Positions 34,117 through 41,504 of a DNA stretch of 64,000 nt are shown here, piece after piece. A program made the position numbers and the translations under genes. The notes beneath the pieces are model-generated. The model was not told the DNA's origin. It did no database searches and worked only from the letters and a program-made list of their open reading frames with translations. Positions within the stretch are counted from its first letter, which is position 1, and the number at the start of each line of letters is the position of its first letter. Source of the stretch: Hydrogenophilus sp. (GTDB taxonomy: Bacteria > Pseudomonadota > Gammaproteobacteria > Burkholderiales > Thiobacillaceae); contig DYFK01000001.1 in assembly GCA_020725265.1 (NCBI GenBank), positions 290,969 to 354,968 on the forward strand, read 5' to 3'.

Positions 34117-34713
34117 TTACTGTTTCCCGCCACGCAGCGGCTGTCGTGACCAGTCGCGCACGCCCCGCCGAGCCAGGCTCTCGGCCAGGGCGGTCAATTC
34201 GGCTTCGCCATACAACTCCGCCGCCCAGGTGGTGCGGCACTGGTAGTCCACACCACTGGCCCGGATCAGGTCGAGTGACGCCATCACTCGCGCATGGCCG
34301 CCCGGCGCGCCGACGATGGCGTCATGCCGGTCGGCCGGCGCCTTGATGTCCAGCCCCACCCAGTCGACCAGGGGCAGCACGGCGGCCAGCCGGTCCGGGT
34401 ACATGCCGGCGGTGTGCAGGGCGATTTCGAAGCCCATGTCCCGCATCTCGCGCATGGCATCGGGCAGGGCGGCTTGCAGGGTCGGTTCGCCACCCGAGAA
34501 CACCACGCCATCGAGCAGGCCGCGCCGGCGGGACAGGAAATCCCGCACCTTGCCCCAGCTCCAGTCCGTGGCGGCATCGGCCGGGATCAGGTGCGGGTTG
34601 TGGCAATAGACGCAGCGCCAGGGGCAGCCCTGGCAGAACACCACGGCGGCCAGCCGGCCGGGGAAGTCGATGGTGGTCAGCGGGGTCAGGCCGCCGACCC
34701 GCGGTTCGGCCAC
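34117..34713 (-). CDS. nrdG: Anaerobic ribonucleoside-triphosphate reductase activating protein
   Basis: A 198-residue radical-SAM activase. The iron-sulfur motif C-x3-C-x2-C is at Cys30, Cys34 and Cys37 (CPWRCVYCHN), followed by the GGEPTLQ SAM-binding segment and LDIKAP. It generates the glycyl radical on NrdD using SAM and an electron donor under anoxia. The start is not overlapped; 4 bases separate it from the small glycyl-radical-domain gene, so nrdD, the small gene and nrdG form one operon. The length fits the PflA/NrdG-like betaproteobacterial form. Confidence 0.92.
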   Translation of the reverse strand: MAEPRVGGLTPLTTIDFPGRLAAVVFCQGCPWRCVYCHNPHLIPADAATDWSWGKVRDFLSRRRGLLDGVVFSGGEPTLQAALPDAMREMRDMGFEIALHTAGMYPDRLAAVLPLVDWVGLDIKAPADRHDAIVGAPGGHARVMASLDLIRASGVDYQCRTTWAAELYGEAELTALAESLARRGVRDWSRQPLRGGKQ

Positions 34714-34717
34714 CGTG

Positions 34718-34921
34718 TCAGGCCGGCCGGCGGGGCTCGGCGAAAAAGCGGCGCTCGGCGTGCTCGCCTTTCTTGCCGGTGTTGAAGCTGGCCACCGGGC
34801 GGTGGTAGCCCATCACCCGGGTCCAGACCTCGCAGGGTTGGCGCTCCTCCTCCCGAAGGGAGGGCTCGTCGTCCTTGAGTTCGATGGCGGCGATGTGGGT
34901 CGTAGCGGATAGGTCAGTCAT
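34718..34921 (-). CDS. nrdD: Stand-alone glycyl-radical domain of class III ribonucleotide reductase
   Basis: A 67-residue protein starting at ATG 34921, behind AAGGAG at 34928-34933. Residues 28-55 carry CEVWTRVMGYHRPV...FNTGKKGEHAERR, the segment that in ordinary NrdD forms the extreme C-terminus: RVxGY holds the glycyl-radical Gly (here Gly38) and FNxGK follows. The neighbouring large NrdD stops just before this region. So the radical-bearing loop is made as a separate polypeptide, between nrdD and its activase nrdG. Cys30 may complete the zinc site. Names for this short protein in databases are simply anaerobic reductase; trans-assembly is inferred. Confidence 0.75.
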   Translation of the reverse strand: MTDLSATTHIAAIELKDDEPSLREEERQPCEVWTRVMGYHRPVASFNTGKKGEHAERRFFAEPRRPA

Positions 34922-34943
34922 CACGGTCTCCTTGGTGTTGGCG

Positions 34944-34993
34944 CCCCTCCCCCGCCCCACAGGGACTTCCTTCGGTCTCAAGCGGGGGAGGGG
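34944..34993. repeat. GC-rich inverted repeat between nrdD and the glycyl-radical-domain gene
   Basis: CCCCTCCCCCGC at 34944-34955 pairs perfectly with GCGGGGGAGGGG at 34982-34993, leaving a 26-base loop. It lies in the 91 bases between the nrdD stop and the small downstream gene. The same arm occurs inside the ABC ATPase gene at 21236, so it belongs to a dispersed repeat family. Confidence 0.75.
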
Positions 34994-35012
34994 CCGGGGG
35001 GGGTGGGGAAAC

Positions 35013-37055
35013 TCAGGCGGCGAGTTTTGCGCGCCCGCGGGCCAGGATTTCCTCGTCGCACTTGGGGCAGAAGGCGTGCTCGCCGGCCAGATAGCCGTGC
35101 TTGGGGCAGATGGAGAAGGTGGGCGTGACCGTGATGTAGGGCAGGCGGAAGTTCTCCAGCGCCCGCCGCACCAGGGTCTTGCAGGCCGCGCCGCTGGACA
35201 GGCGTTCGCCCATGTAAAGGTGCAGCACGGTGCCGCCGGTGTACCTGGCTTGCAGCGCCTCCTGGCGTTCCAGGGCTTCGAAGGGGTCGTCGGTCCAGCC
35301 CACCGGCAGTTGCGAGGAGTTGGTGTAGTAGGGCTGCTCCGCCGTGCCGGCTTGCAGGATGTCCGGCCAGCGTTTGCGATCTTCCTTGGCGAAGCGGTAG
35401 GTGGTGCCCTCCGCCGGGGTGGCTTCCAGGTTGTACAAGTGGCCGGTCTCTTCCTGGAAGGCGACGATGCGCGCCCGCACGTGGTCCAGGAAGCGCAGGG
35501 CGAAGGCGTGGCCCCAGTCGGTCGTGATGTCGTGCTCGTCGGCGCTGAAGTTGCGGATCATCTCGTTGAGGCCGTTCACGCCCAGGGTGGAGAAGTGGTT
35601 GCGCAGGGTGCCGAGGTAGCGTTTCGAATAGGGAAACAGGCCCTGGTCCATGAGCCCCTGGATGAGTTTCCGTTTGACCTCCAAGGTATCGCGGCCGATG
35701 GCCAGCAGCGCGTCCAGTCGTTTGAACAGGCCGGCCTCGTCGCCCTTGAAGAGATAGCCCAGACGGGCGCAATTGACCGTGACCACGCCGATGCTGCCGG
35801 TCTGCTCGGCGCTGCCGAACAGGCCGTTGCCGCGCTTCAGGAGTTCGCGCAGGTCCAGTTGCAGCCGGCAGCACATGGAGCGGACCATGTTGGGCTTCAG
35901 TTCCGAGTTCACGAAGTTCTGGAAATAGGGCAGGCCGTACTTGGCGGTCATCTCGAACAGTCGCCCGGCGTTCTCGCTCTCCCAGGGAAAGTCCGGGGTG
36001 ATGTTGTAGGTGGGGATGGGGAAGGTGAACACCCGGCCCTTGGCGTCGCCCTCGGTCATGACCTCGATGTAGGCCCGGTTGATCAGGTCCATCTCGGCTT
36101 GCAGGTCGCCATAGGCGAACGGCATCTCCTCGCCGCCGATCACCGGAATCTGTTCCTTCAGGTCGTCCGGGCAGGTCCAGTCGAAGGTCAGGTTGGTGAA
36201 CGGCGTCTGGGTGCCCCAGCGCGACGGCACGTTGAGGTTGTAGATCAGTTCCTGGATGTGCTGCTTCACCTCCGGGTAGGTCATGGCGTCCTTGCGCGCG
36301 AAGGGGGCCATGTAGGTATCGAAGGAGGAAAAAGCCTGGGCGCCGGCCCATTCGTTCTGCATGGTGCCGAGGAAGTTGACGATCTGACCGACGGCGCTGG
36401 ACAGGTGCCTGGGCGGCGCCGCCTCCACCTTGCCGGGCACGCCGTTCAGGCCCTCGTGCAGCAGGGTGCGCAGGGACCAGCCGGCGCAGTAGCCGGACAG
36501 CATGTCCAGGTCATGGATGTGGATGTCGCCCTCCCGGTGGGCCGCGCCCGCTTCCGGGGCGTAGACGTGGGACAGCCAGTAGTTGGCGGTGACCTTGCCG
36601 GCCACGTTGAGGATCAGGCCGCCCAGCGAATAACCCTGGTTGGCGTTGGCGTTCACCCGCCAGTCCTGGCGGTTCAGGTATTCGTTGATGGAGGATTCCA
36701 CGTCCACCAGGGTCTTGCGGTCCTGGCGCAACTTGGCGTGCTGCTCGCGGTAGACGATGTAGGCGCGGGCGGTCCTGAGGTGGTTGGCGGCGATCAGGGT
36801 CTGCTCGACCACGTCCTGGATCTGCTCGATGGCCGGCGCCTGACCGTGGAGGTGATGGCAGAACCGGTGGATCAGCACCTTGGTGACCTGGGCGGTGAGC
36901 AGCGCCGCCTCGTCCTCGCCGAATTCGCCGCTGGCCCGACCGGCCCGGGCGATGGCGGAACGGATCTTGCCTGCGTCGAACGGCAACCTGCGGCCATCGC
37001 GCTTGAGCACTTCGCGTGGCAGCGCCACGGCCTCGGCGCCACGGGTTTCGATCAT
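35013..37055 (-). CDS. nrdD: Anaerobic (class III) ribonucleoside-triphosphate reductase, large part lacking the glycyl-radical loop
   Basis: A 680-residue catalytic protein. An ATP-cone domain occupies residues about 12-100 (VLKRDGRRLPFDAGKIRSAIARA). The ten-stranded barrel follows with NANANQGYSLGG, HIHDLDMLSGYCAGWSL, the active-site Cys region (SMCCRLQLDL; VTVNCARLG) and YYTNSSQLPVG. The protein ends with the zinc region C650-x2-H and C663-x2-C666 and then stops (RAKLAA), without the RVxGY glycyl-radical segment, which is encoded by the next gene. GAGGAG precedes the ATG. Two NrdR boxes lie upstream. It converts NTPs to dNTPs without oxygen. Confidence 0.92.
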   Translation of the reverse strand: MIETRGAEAVALPREVLKRDGRRLPFDAGKIRSAIARAGRASGEFGEDEAALLTAQVTKVLIHRFCHHLHGQAPAIEQIQDVVEQTLIAANHLRTARAYIVYREQHAKLRQDRKTLVDVESSINEYLNRQDWRVNANANQGYSLGGLILNVAGKVTANYWLSHVYAPEAGAAHREGDIHIHDLDMLSGYCAGWSLRTLLHEGLNGVPGKVEAAPPRHLSSAVGQIVNFLGTMQNEWAGAQAFSSFDTYMAPFARKDAMTYPEVKQHIQELIYNLNVPSRWGTQTPFTNLTFDWTCPDDLKEQIPVIGGEEMPFAYGDLQAEMDLINRAYIEVMTEGDAKGRVFTFPIPTYNITPDFPWESENAGRLFEMTAKYGLPYFQNFVNSELKPNMVRSMCCRLQLDLRELLKRGNGLFGSAEQTGSIGVVTVNCARLGYLFKGDEAGLFKRLDALLAIGRDTLEVKRKLIQGLMDQGLFPYSKRYLGTLRNHFSTLGVNGLNEMIRNFSADEHDITTDWGHAFALRFLDHVRARIVAFQEETGHLYNLEATPAEGTTYRFAKEDRKRWPDILQAGTAEQPYYTNSSQLPVGWTDDPFEALERQEALQARYTGGTVLHLYMGERLSSGAACKTLVRRALENFRLPYITVTPTFSICPKHGYLAGEHAFCPKCDEEILARGRAKLAA

Positions 37056-37074
37056 GGGTAGTCTCCTCGTTGAA

Positions 37075-37090
37075 ACGCTATATCTAGTGT
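37075..37090 (-). promoter_or_regulatory. NrdR box 1 upstream of nrdD
   Basis: On the minus strand ACACTAGATATAGCGT fits the 16-base NrdR consensus (acaCWAtATaTWGwgt) at nearly every conserved place. It lies about 20 bases before the nrdD ATG. NrdR is the dATP/ATP-sensing repressor of reductase genes. Confidence 0.8.
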
Positions 37091-37106
37091 TGATGCTATG
37101 CGTATA

Positions 37107-37122
37107 AAACTAGATATGGAGT
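37107..37122 (+). promoter_or_regulatory. NrdR box 2 upstream of nrdD
   Basis: AAACTAGATATGGAGT is a second, slightly weaker NrdR box. Its centre is 32 bases from box 1, about three DNA turns, the paired spacing typical for cooperative NrdR binding. Confidence 0.75.
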
Positions 37123-37231
37123 GACATATGTCAAGAGCGCTGTCGGGAGACACCCTCCGGAAATGGGCATGCCCAGCGATCGGCGGTCGCGCGCGCCTCC
37201 CGGTGGCCGGAAGATCAAGCGCTGGCCGGCT

Positions 37232-38116
37232 TCATGATGGGCTCGCCACGTCCAGAAACCCCGCCACGTGCGGCAGGCCAGCCTCGGCGGCGCGGACGGC
37301 GGCGCACAGGCCGCTGGTCAGGCCGTTTCCCGAGCCCAGCCTCAGGGTCCTGATCCGGCCCTCCGCCAGCGCATGCGCGCAGGACCAGTCTGGCAGCACC
37401 GCGAGACCCTGGCCCAGGGCCGCCAGTTCGATGAGCATGGTGGTGCTTTCCACGTCGCGCACCCGGGCGGGCTCCACGCCGGCCGGCCAGAGAAAGCGGG
37501 TAAAGATGTCCAGGCGCCCTCTGGCCACCGGGTAGGCCAGCAGGGTTTCACCGGCCAGATCAGCCGGCATGACGCGGGCGCGCCTCGCCAGCGGATGGTC
37601 GGTCGCCAGCACCAGACGCATTTCGTAATCGAACAGCGGCGTCCAGACCAGACCCGGCAGCTCGCGCGGGTCCGGGCTCAACACCACGTCAAGGGCGCCT
37701 TCCATGAGCCGGGGCAGCGGGTCCAGACTGGCGGACAGCACCACGTCCAGTTCCACGTCGGGGAAGCGGTCTCGGTAGGCGCGCAGCCGTGGCAGCAACC
37801 ATTCCAGGCAACCATGGCATTCGCTGGCGACGTAGAGCCGCCCGGTCCGGCCCGTGGCCAGACCACGCAGGCCGGCCAGGGCATTGTCGACCTGGGGCAA
37901 CACCTTGCGCGCCAGTTCCAGCAGGCGGATGCCGGCCTGGGTCGGCCTGACCGGCCGCGCGCCACGGTCCAGCAGCGAGAGCGCCAGGCGTTCCTCCAGC
38001 TCCCTGAGCTGATGCGACAACGCCGACTGGGTGAGGTGCAGGCGTTCGGCCGCCGCCGTCAGGCTGCCGGTTTCGGCCAGGGCGACGAGGGTGCGCAGGT
38101 GGCGGAGTTCGATCAT
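37232..38116 (-). CDS. metR: LysR-family regulator MetR
   Basis: A 294-residue LysR-type regulator. The N-terminal helix-turn-helix (LRTLVALAETGSLTAAAERLHLTQSALSHQLRELEERL) is followed by a two-lobed effector domain. Features such as ASECHGCLEWLLPRL are typical of MetR, whose co-effector is homocysteine. It is divergent from metE with 92 bases between the starts, the classic metR/metE arrangement, which makes the assignment firm. It should activate metE and regulate itself. Confidence 0.9.
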   Translation of the reverse strand: MIELRHLRTLVALAETGSLTAAAERLHLTQSALSHQLRELEERLALSLLDRGARPVRPTQAGIRLLELARKVLPQVDNALAGLRGLATGRTGRLYVASECHGCLEWLLPRLRAYRDRFPDVELDVVLSASLDPLPRLMEGALDVVLSPDPRELPGLVWTPLFDYEMRLVLATDHPLARRARVMPADLAGETLLAYPVARGRLDIFTRFLWPAGVEPARVRDVESTTMLIELAALGQGLAVLPDWSCAHALAEGRIRTLRLGSGNGLTSGLCAAVRAAEAGLPHVAGFLDVASPS

Positions 38117-38128
38117 GAAAATTCCTCA
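38116..38128 (+). promoter_or_regulatory. Putative MetR binding site
   Basis: TGAAAATTCCTCA matches eight of the nine fixed positions of the MetR consensus TGAANNTNNTTCA. It begins at the metR start codon. A weaker half-similar copy (TGAAAATTTATCG) follows at 38136-38148, as tandem sites often do in MetR-controlled promoters. Confidence 0.45.
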
Positions 38129-38208
38129 TGTATTTCTGAAAATTTATCGTTTGTTCTCATTCTCCTCCGGATTGAAACTGCCCGCTTCGTTTTCCCGGAA
38201 TCAGGATC

Positions 38209-40497
38209 ATGACCATCATCCACAACCTCGGCCTGCCCCGTATCGGCGCCAGGCGCGAATTGAAATGGGCTCTGGAAAGTTATTGGCGGGGAGCGTGCGC
38301 CGTCACCGAACCGCTCACCGTGGCCCGCGACTTGCGCGCCCGCCATTGGGCCATGCAGGCCAGCGCCGGCTGTCATTACGTGACGGTGGGGGATTTCTCC
38401 CTCTACGACCCGATGCTGGACATGAGCGCCCGCCTGGGCGTGGTGCCGGCCCGTTTCGGCTGGCCGGGCGGCCCGGTGGACCTGGACACCTACTTCCGCA
38501 TGGCCCGAGGCCGGGCGCCTACCGGCCAGCCGGCGTTCGCCTGCGAGATGACCAAGTGGTTCGACACCAACTACCACTACCTGGTCCCGGAACTGGCGTC
38601 GGGGCAGGTCTTCGCCTTGTCGCGCGACGATCTGTTCGAGCAGGTGGAAGAGGCCAAGGCCCTGGGGCACGCGCCCAAGGTGGTCATGGTCGGGCCGTTG
38701 ACCTGGCTGTGGCTGGCCAAGGCTCAGGACGATTTCGCCAAGCTGGAGCTGCTGGATGCCCTGCTGCCAGTGTATGGCCAAATCCTCGCCCGCCTGGCCG
38801 GGCAGGGCGTGACCTGGGCGCAACTGGATGAACCCATCCTGGTCCTGGATCTTCCGCCGGAATGGCGGACCGCCTTCGAGCGGGCCTATCACGTCCTGCA
38901 AAGCGCCGGCCTCAAGATCATGGTGGCGACCTATTTCGGCGGCCTGGAAGACAACCTGATCACCGCCGCCAGGCTGCCGGTGGCCGGACTGCACGTGGAC
39001 GCGGTGAGCGCGCCGGACGAACTCGTCCAGACGGTGGACTGGCTGCCGGCCACCAAGGTGTTGTCGGTAGGCTGCGTGGATGGCCGCAACGTCTGGCGCG
39101 CCGACCTGGACGGCGCCCTCGACCGGCTGGCCCCCATCCACGCCAGGCTGGGTGATCGGCTCTGGCTGGCGCCGTCCTGTTCCCTGCTGCACGTCCCCCT
39201 GGATTTGACGGTCGAGACCGGCCTCGACCCTGATATCAAGTCCTGGCTGGCCTTCGCCCGGCAGAAGCTGGATGAACTGGCGACCCTGGCCCGCGCCCTG
39301 GAGCAGGGGCGGGAGGCGATCGCGCCGGTCCTGGAGGAAAACCGCGCCGCCCTGGCCGCGCGCCGGGCATCATCGCGGGTGCGCGACCCCGCCGTGCGCG
39401 CCCGGCTCGCCGCCGTCAAACCGGAGGACGGCCATCGCGCCTCGCCCTACGCCGAGCGGGCGATGATCCAGCGGGCACGGCTCAAGCTCCCCCTTTATCC
39501 CACCACCACCATCGGCTCCTTCCCTCAGACCGCCGACATCCGCGCCACCCGACGCGACTACAAGGCCGGCCGGATCGGCCAGGCGGCCTATGAGGAAAAG
39601 ATGCGCGCAGAAATCCGCCATGCCGTCGCGGTCCAGGAACAACTGGGCCTGGACGTGCTGGTGCACGGAGAGGCGGAACGCAACGACATGGTGGAATACT
39701 TCGGCGAGCAGTTGGCCGGCTATGCCTTCACCAGCGACGGCTGGGTGCAGTCCTACGGCTCGCGTTGCGTCAAGCCACCCATCATCCACGGCGACGTGGC
39801 CCGGCCGGCGGCCATGACCGTGGCCTGGAGCGCCCATGCCCAGTCGCTGACGCACAAGCCCATGAAAGGCATGCTCACCGGCCCCATCACCATGCTGAAA
39901 TGGGCTTTCGCGCGCGACGACCAACCCTGGCGCGACACCGCCTTGCAAATCGCCCTGGCCCTGCGCGACGAAATCCTCGACCTGGAAGCCGCCGGCATCG
40001 GCGTGATCCAGGTCGACGAACCGGCCTTCCGCGAGGCCATGCCGTTGCGCGCGAACCAGCGCAAGGCCTATCTGGCCTGGGCGGCGGAAGCCTTCCGCCT
40101 GGCCACCGCCGGCGTGGCCGACGCGACCCAGATCCACACCCACATGTGCTACTCGGAATTCAACGACATCATCGCCGCCATCGCCGACCTGGATGCCGAT
40201 GTCATCACCATCGAGACCGCCCGTTCCAACATGGAACTGCTCGATGCCTTCGCCGGTTTCAATTACCCCAACGAAATCGGCCCCGGCGTGTATGACATCC
40301 ACTCCCCCAACGTGCCCGAGGTGGAGGCCATGACACGGCTGATGCGGAAAGCCGCCGCCCGCATCCCGCCGGAGCGGCTCTGGGTCAATCCGGATTGCGG
40401 TCTGAAGACCCGCGCCTGGCCGGAGACGGAAGCAGCCCTGGCCAACATGGTGGCGGCGGCGAAACGATTGCGCGGCACCGGTTCGGTGGTGGCTTGA
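38209..40497 (+). CDS. metE: Cobalamin-independent methionine synthase
   Basis: A 762-residue enzyme that transfers the methyl group of 5-methyltetrahydropteroyltri-L-glutamate to homocysteine. The N-terminal barrel begins [21 protein letters not shown]. The C-terminal catalytic barrel has [11 protein letters not shown], the substrate/zinc segment [13 protein letters not shown] (His and Cys ligands) and the last Cys in [27 protein letters not shown] and [15 protein letters not shown] are further family motifs. Full length, no truncation. Start at ATG 38209 (MTIIHNLG). The divergent metR gene provides control. Confidence 0.96.
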   Translation: MTIIHNLGLPRIGARRELKWALESYWRGACAVTEPLTVARDLRARHWAMQASAGCHYVTVGDFSLYDPMLDMSARLGVVPARFGWPGGPVDLDTYFRMARGRAPTGQPAFACEMTKWFDTNYHYLVPELASGQVFALSRDDLFEQVEEAKALGHAPKVVMVGPLTWLWLAKAQDDFAKLELLDALLPVYGQILARLAGQGVTWAQLDEPILVLDLPPEWRTAFERAYHVLQSAGLKIMVATYFGGLEDNLITAARLPVAGLHVDAVSAPDELVQTVDWLPATKVLSVGCVDGRNVWRADLDGALDRLAPIHARLGDRLWLAPSCSLLHVPLDLTVETGLDPDIKSWLAFARQKLDELATLARALEQGREAIAPVLEENRAALAARRASSRVRDPAVRARLAAVKPEDGHRASPYAERAMIQRARLKLPLYPTTTIGSFPQTADIRATRRDYKAGRIGQAAYEEKMRAEIRHAVAVQEQLGLDVLVHGEAERNDMVEYFGEQLAGYAFTSDGWVQSYGSRCVKPPIIHGDVARPAAMTVAWSAHAQSLTHKPMKGMLTGPITMLKWAFARDDQPWRDTALQIALALRDEILDLEAAGIGVIQVDEPAFREAMPLRANQRKAYLAWAAEAFRLATAGVADATQIHTHMCYSEFNDIIAAIADLDADVITIETARSNMELLDAFAGFNYPNEIGPGVYDIHSPNVPEVEAMTRLMRKAAARIPPERLWVNPDCGLKTRAWPETEAALANMVAAAKRLRGTGSVVA

Positions 40498-40520
40498 ACC
40501 TGGCAACGGCGGTTGGCCGC

Positions 40521-41504
40521 TCATCCCTCCTCGACAGGCCCCTGGCTATTGCCCGGCGGTTCCGGCTCGGCTTCGGGCGCGCGCCAGACGTCATGCCAGA
40601 CGCAGACACGGTCGCCGCCCTGGGTCTTGGCGATCAGTTGCGCGCGCTCGACCCGTTCGAGGGTCTCGTCGATGAAGAACACCGGCTCCAGCGCGACCAC
40701 GCCGAACGAGGCGGTGAGTCGCGTTGGCCGGTCCTCGACGATGAATGGCTCGGCGGCGAGATCATCGCGCAGGCGATTGATCAGCGGGCCGGCCTGATCG
40801 AGGTCGGTGGCCGGCAGGCAGAGCAGGAATTCCTCGCCGCCCATCCGGTAGATGGTGTCGTAGCCACGCAGACGGCCGGCCAGGAAGGCGGCGACCGCCT
40901 TGAGGACGGCGTCGCCACCGCGTTGGCCCAGGTTCTCGTTGACCCGGGCGAAATCGTCGATATCCAGATAGCAGATCGCGCACGGCTGGCCGGTGCGTTG
41001 CACGCGCTCGATCTCCTCGGCCAGGCGCAGGTTGACCGCTTGCCGGTTCCAGACGCCGGTGAGCTTGTCGACCGCGCCCAGGCGTTCCATGAGATCGCAT
41101 TCCAGCCGGCGCAAGAGCTGGCGCACGCGCGCGGCGACGGCGACCAGGGCATCGTAGTCCTCGGCGGCGATCGGTTCGCCGGCGGCCTGGCGGCCGAGCA
41201 GATGGCGGGCGATACCGTGCATCGACTGGTGCGCGATCTCGATGGCGTCGTAACCGGGCTCGCGGCCGAGGTCGTCGCGGCCGGGGCCGTGCAGCCACTG
41301 GCCGAGCTGGCAACGCAGATGGGCGTCCTCGGCGACGTCGGCGACGTCGGCGGCGTGCGCGTGGCCGGCATCGATGGCGCCGGCGCCGCCGCAGATCAGT
41401 TGCCGGTTCAGACGAGCCAGCCACTGGGCATGCTGGGCGATGGCGCGGTCGAGCTCGCGCAGTCGCCTGAGCGTGGCTTCGTGGGCGGTATCGGTCTGGT
41501 TCAT
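40521..41504 (-). CDS. CZB-domain diguanylate cyclase (DgcZ-like)
   Basis: A 327-residue protein. Residues about 15-105 look like a chemoreceptor zinc-binding (CZB) domain: His25, Cys65 in CQLGQW, His92 and His96. The Cys-to-His spacing (27) and His-to-His spacing (4) equal those of E. coli DgcZ, though an insert lengthens the His25-Cys65 gap. Residues about 150-310 are a GGDEF domain with GGEEF at 222-226 and an intact RxxD inhibitory site (RGYD, 213-216). It should make c-di-GMP and respond to zinc. It overlaps the GGDEF-EAL gene by four bases and is last in a minus-strand signalling set. Confidence 0.82.
   Translation of the reverse strand: MNQTDTAHEATLRRLRELDRAIAQHAQWLARLNRQLICGGAGAIDAGHAHAADVADVAEDAHLRCQLGQWLHGPGRDDLGREPGYDAIEIAHQSMHGIARHLLGRQAAGEPIAAEDYDALVAVAARVRQLLRRLECDLMERLGAVDKLTGVWNRQAVNLRLAEEIERVQRTGQPCAICYLDIDDFARVNENLGQRGGDAVLKAVAAFLAGRLRGYDTIYRMGGEEFLLCLPATDLDQAGPLINRLRDDLAAEPFIVEDRPTRLTASFGVVALEPVFFIDETLERVERAQLIAKTQGGDRVCVWHDVWRAPEAEPEPPGNSQGPVEEG

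Noticed and set aside
38117-38208. Cobalamin riboswitch before metE
   Set aside because: The spacer is only 92 bases and lacks the conserved B12-box sequences; MetR control is the simpler explanation.
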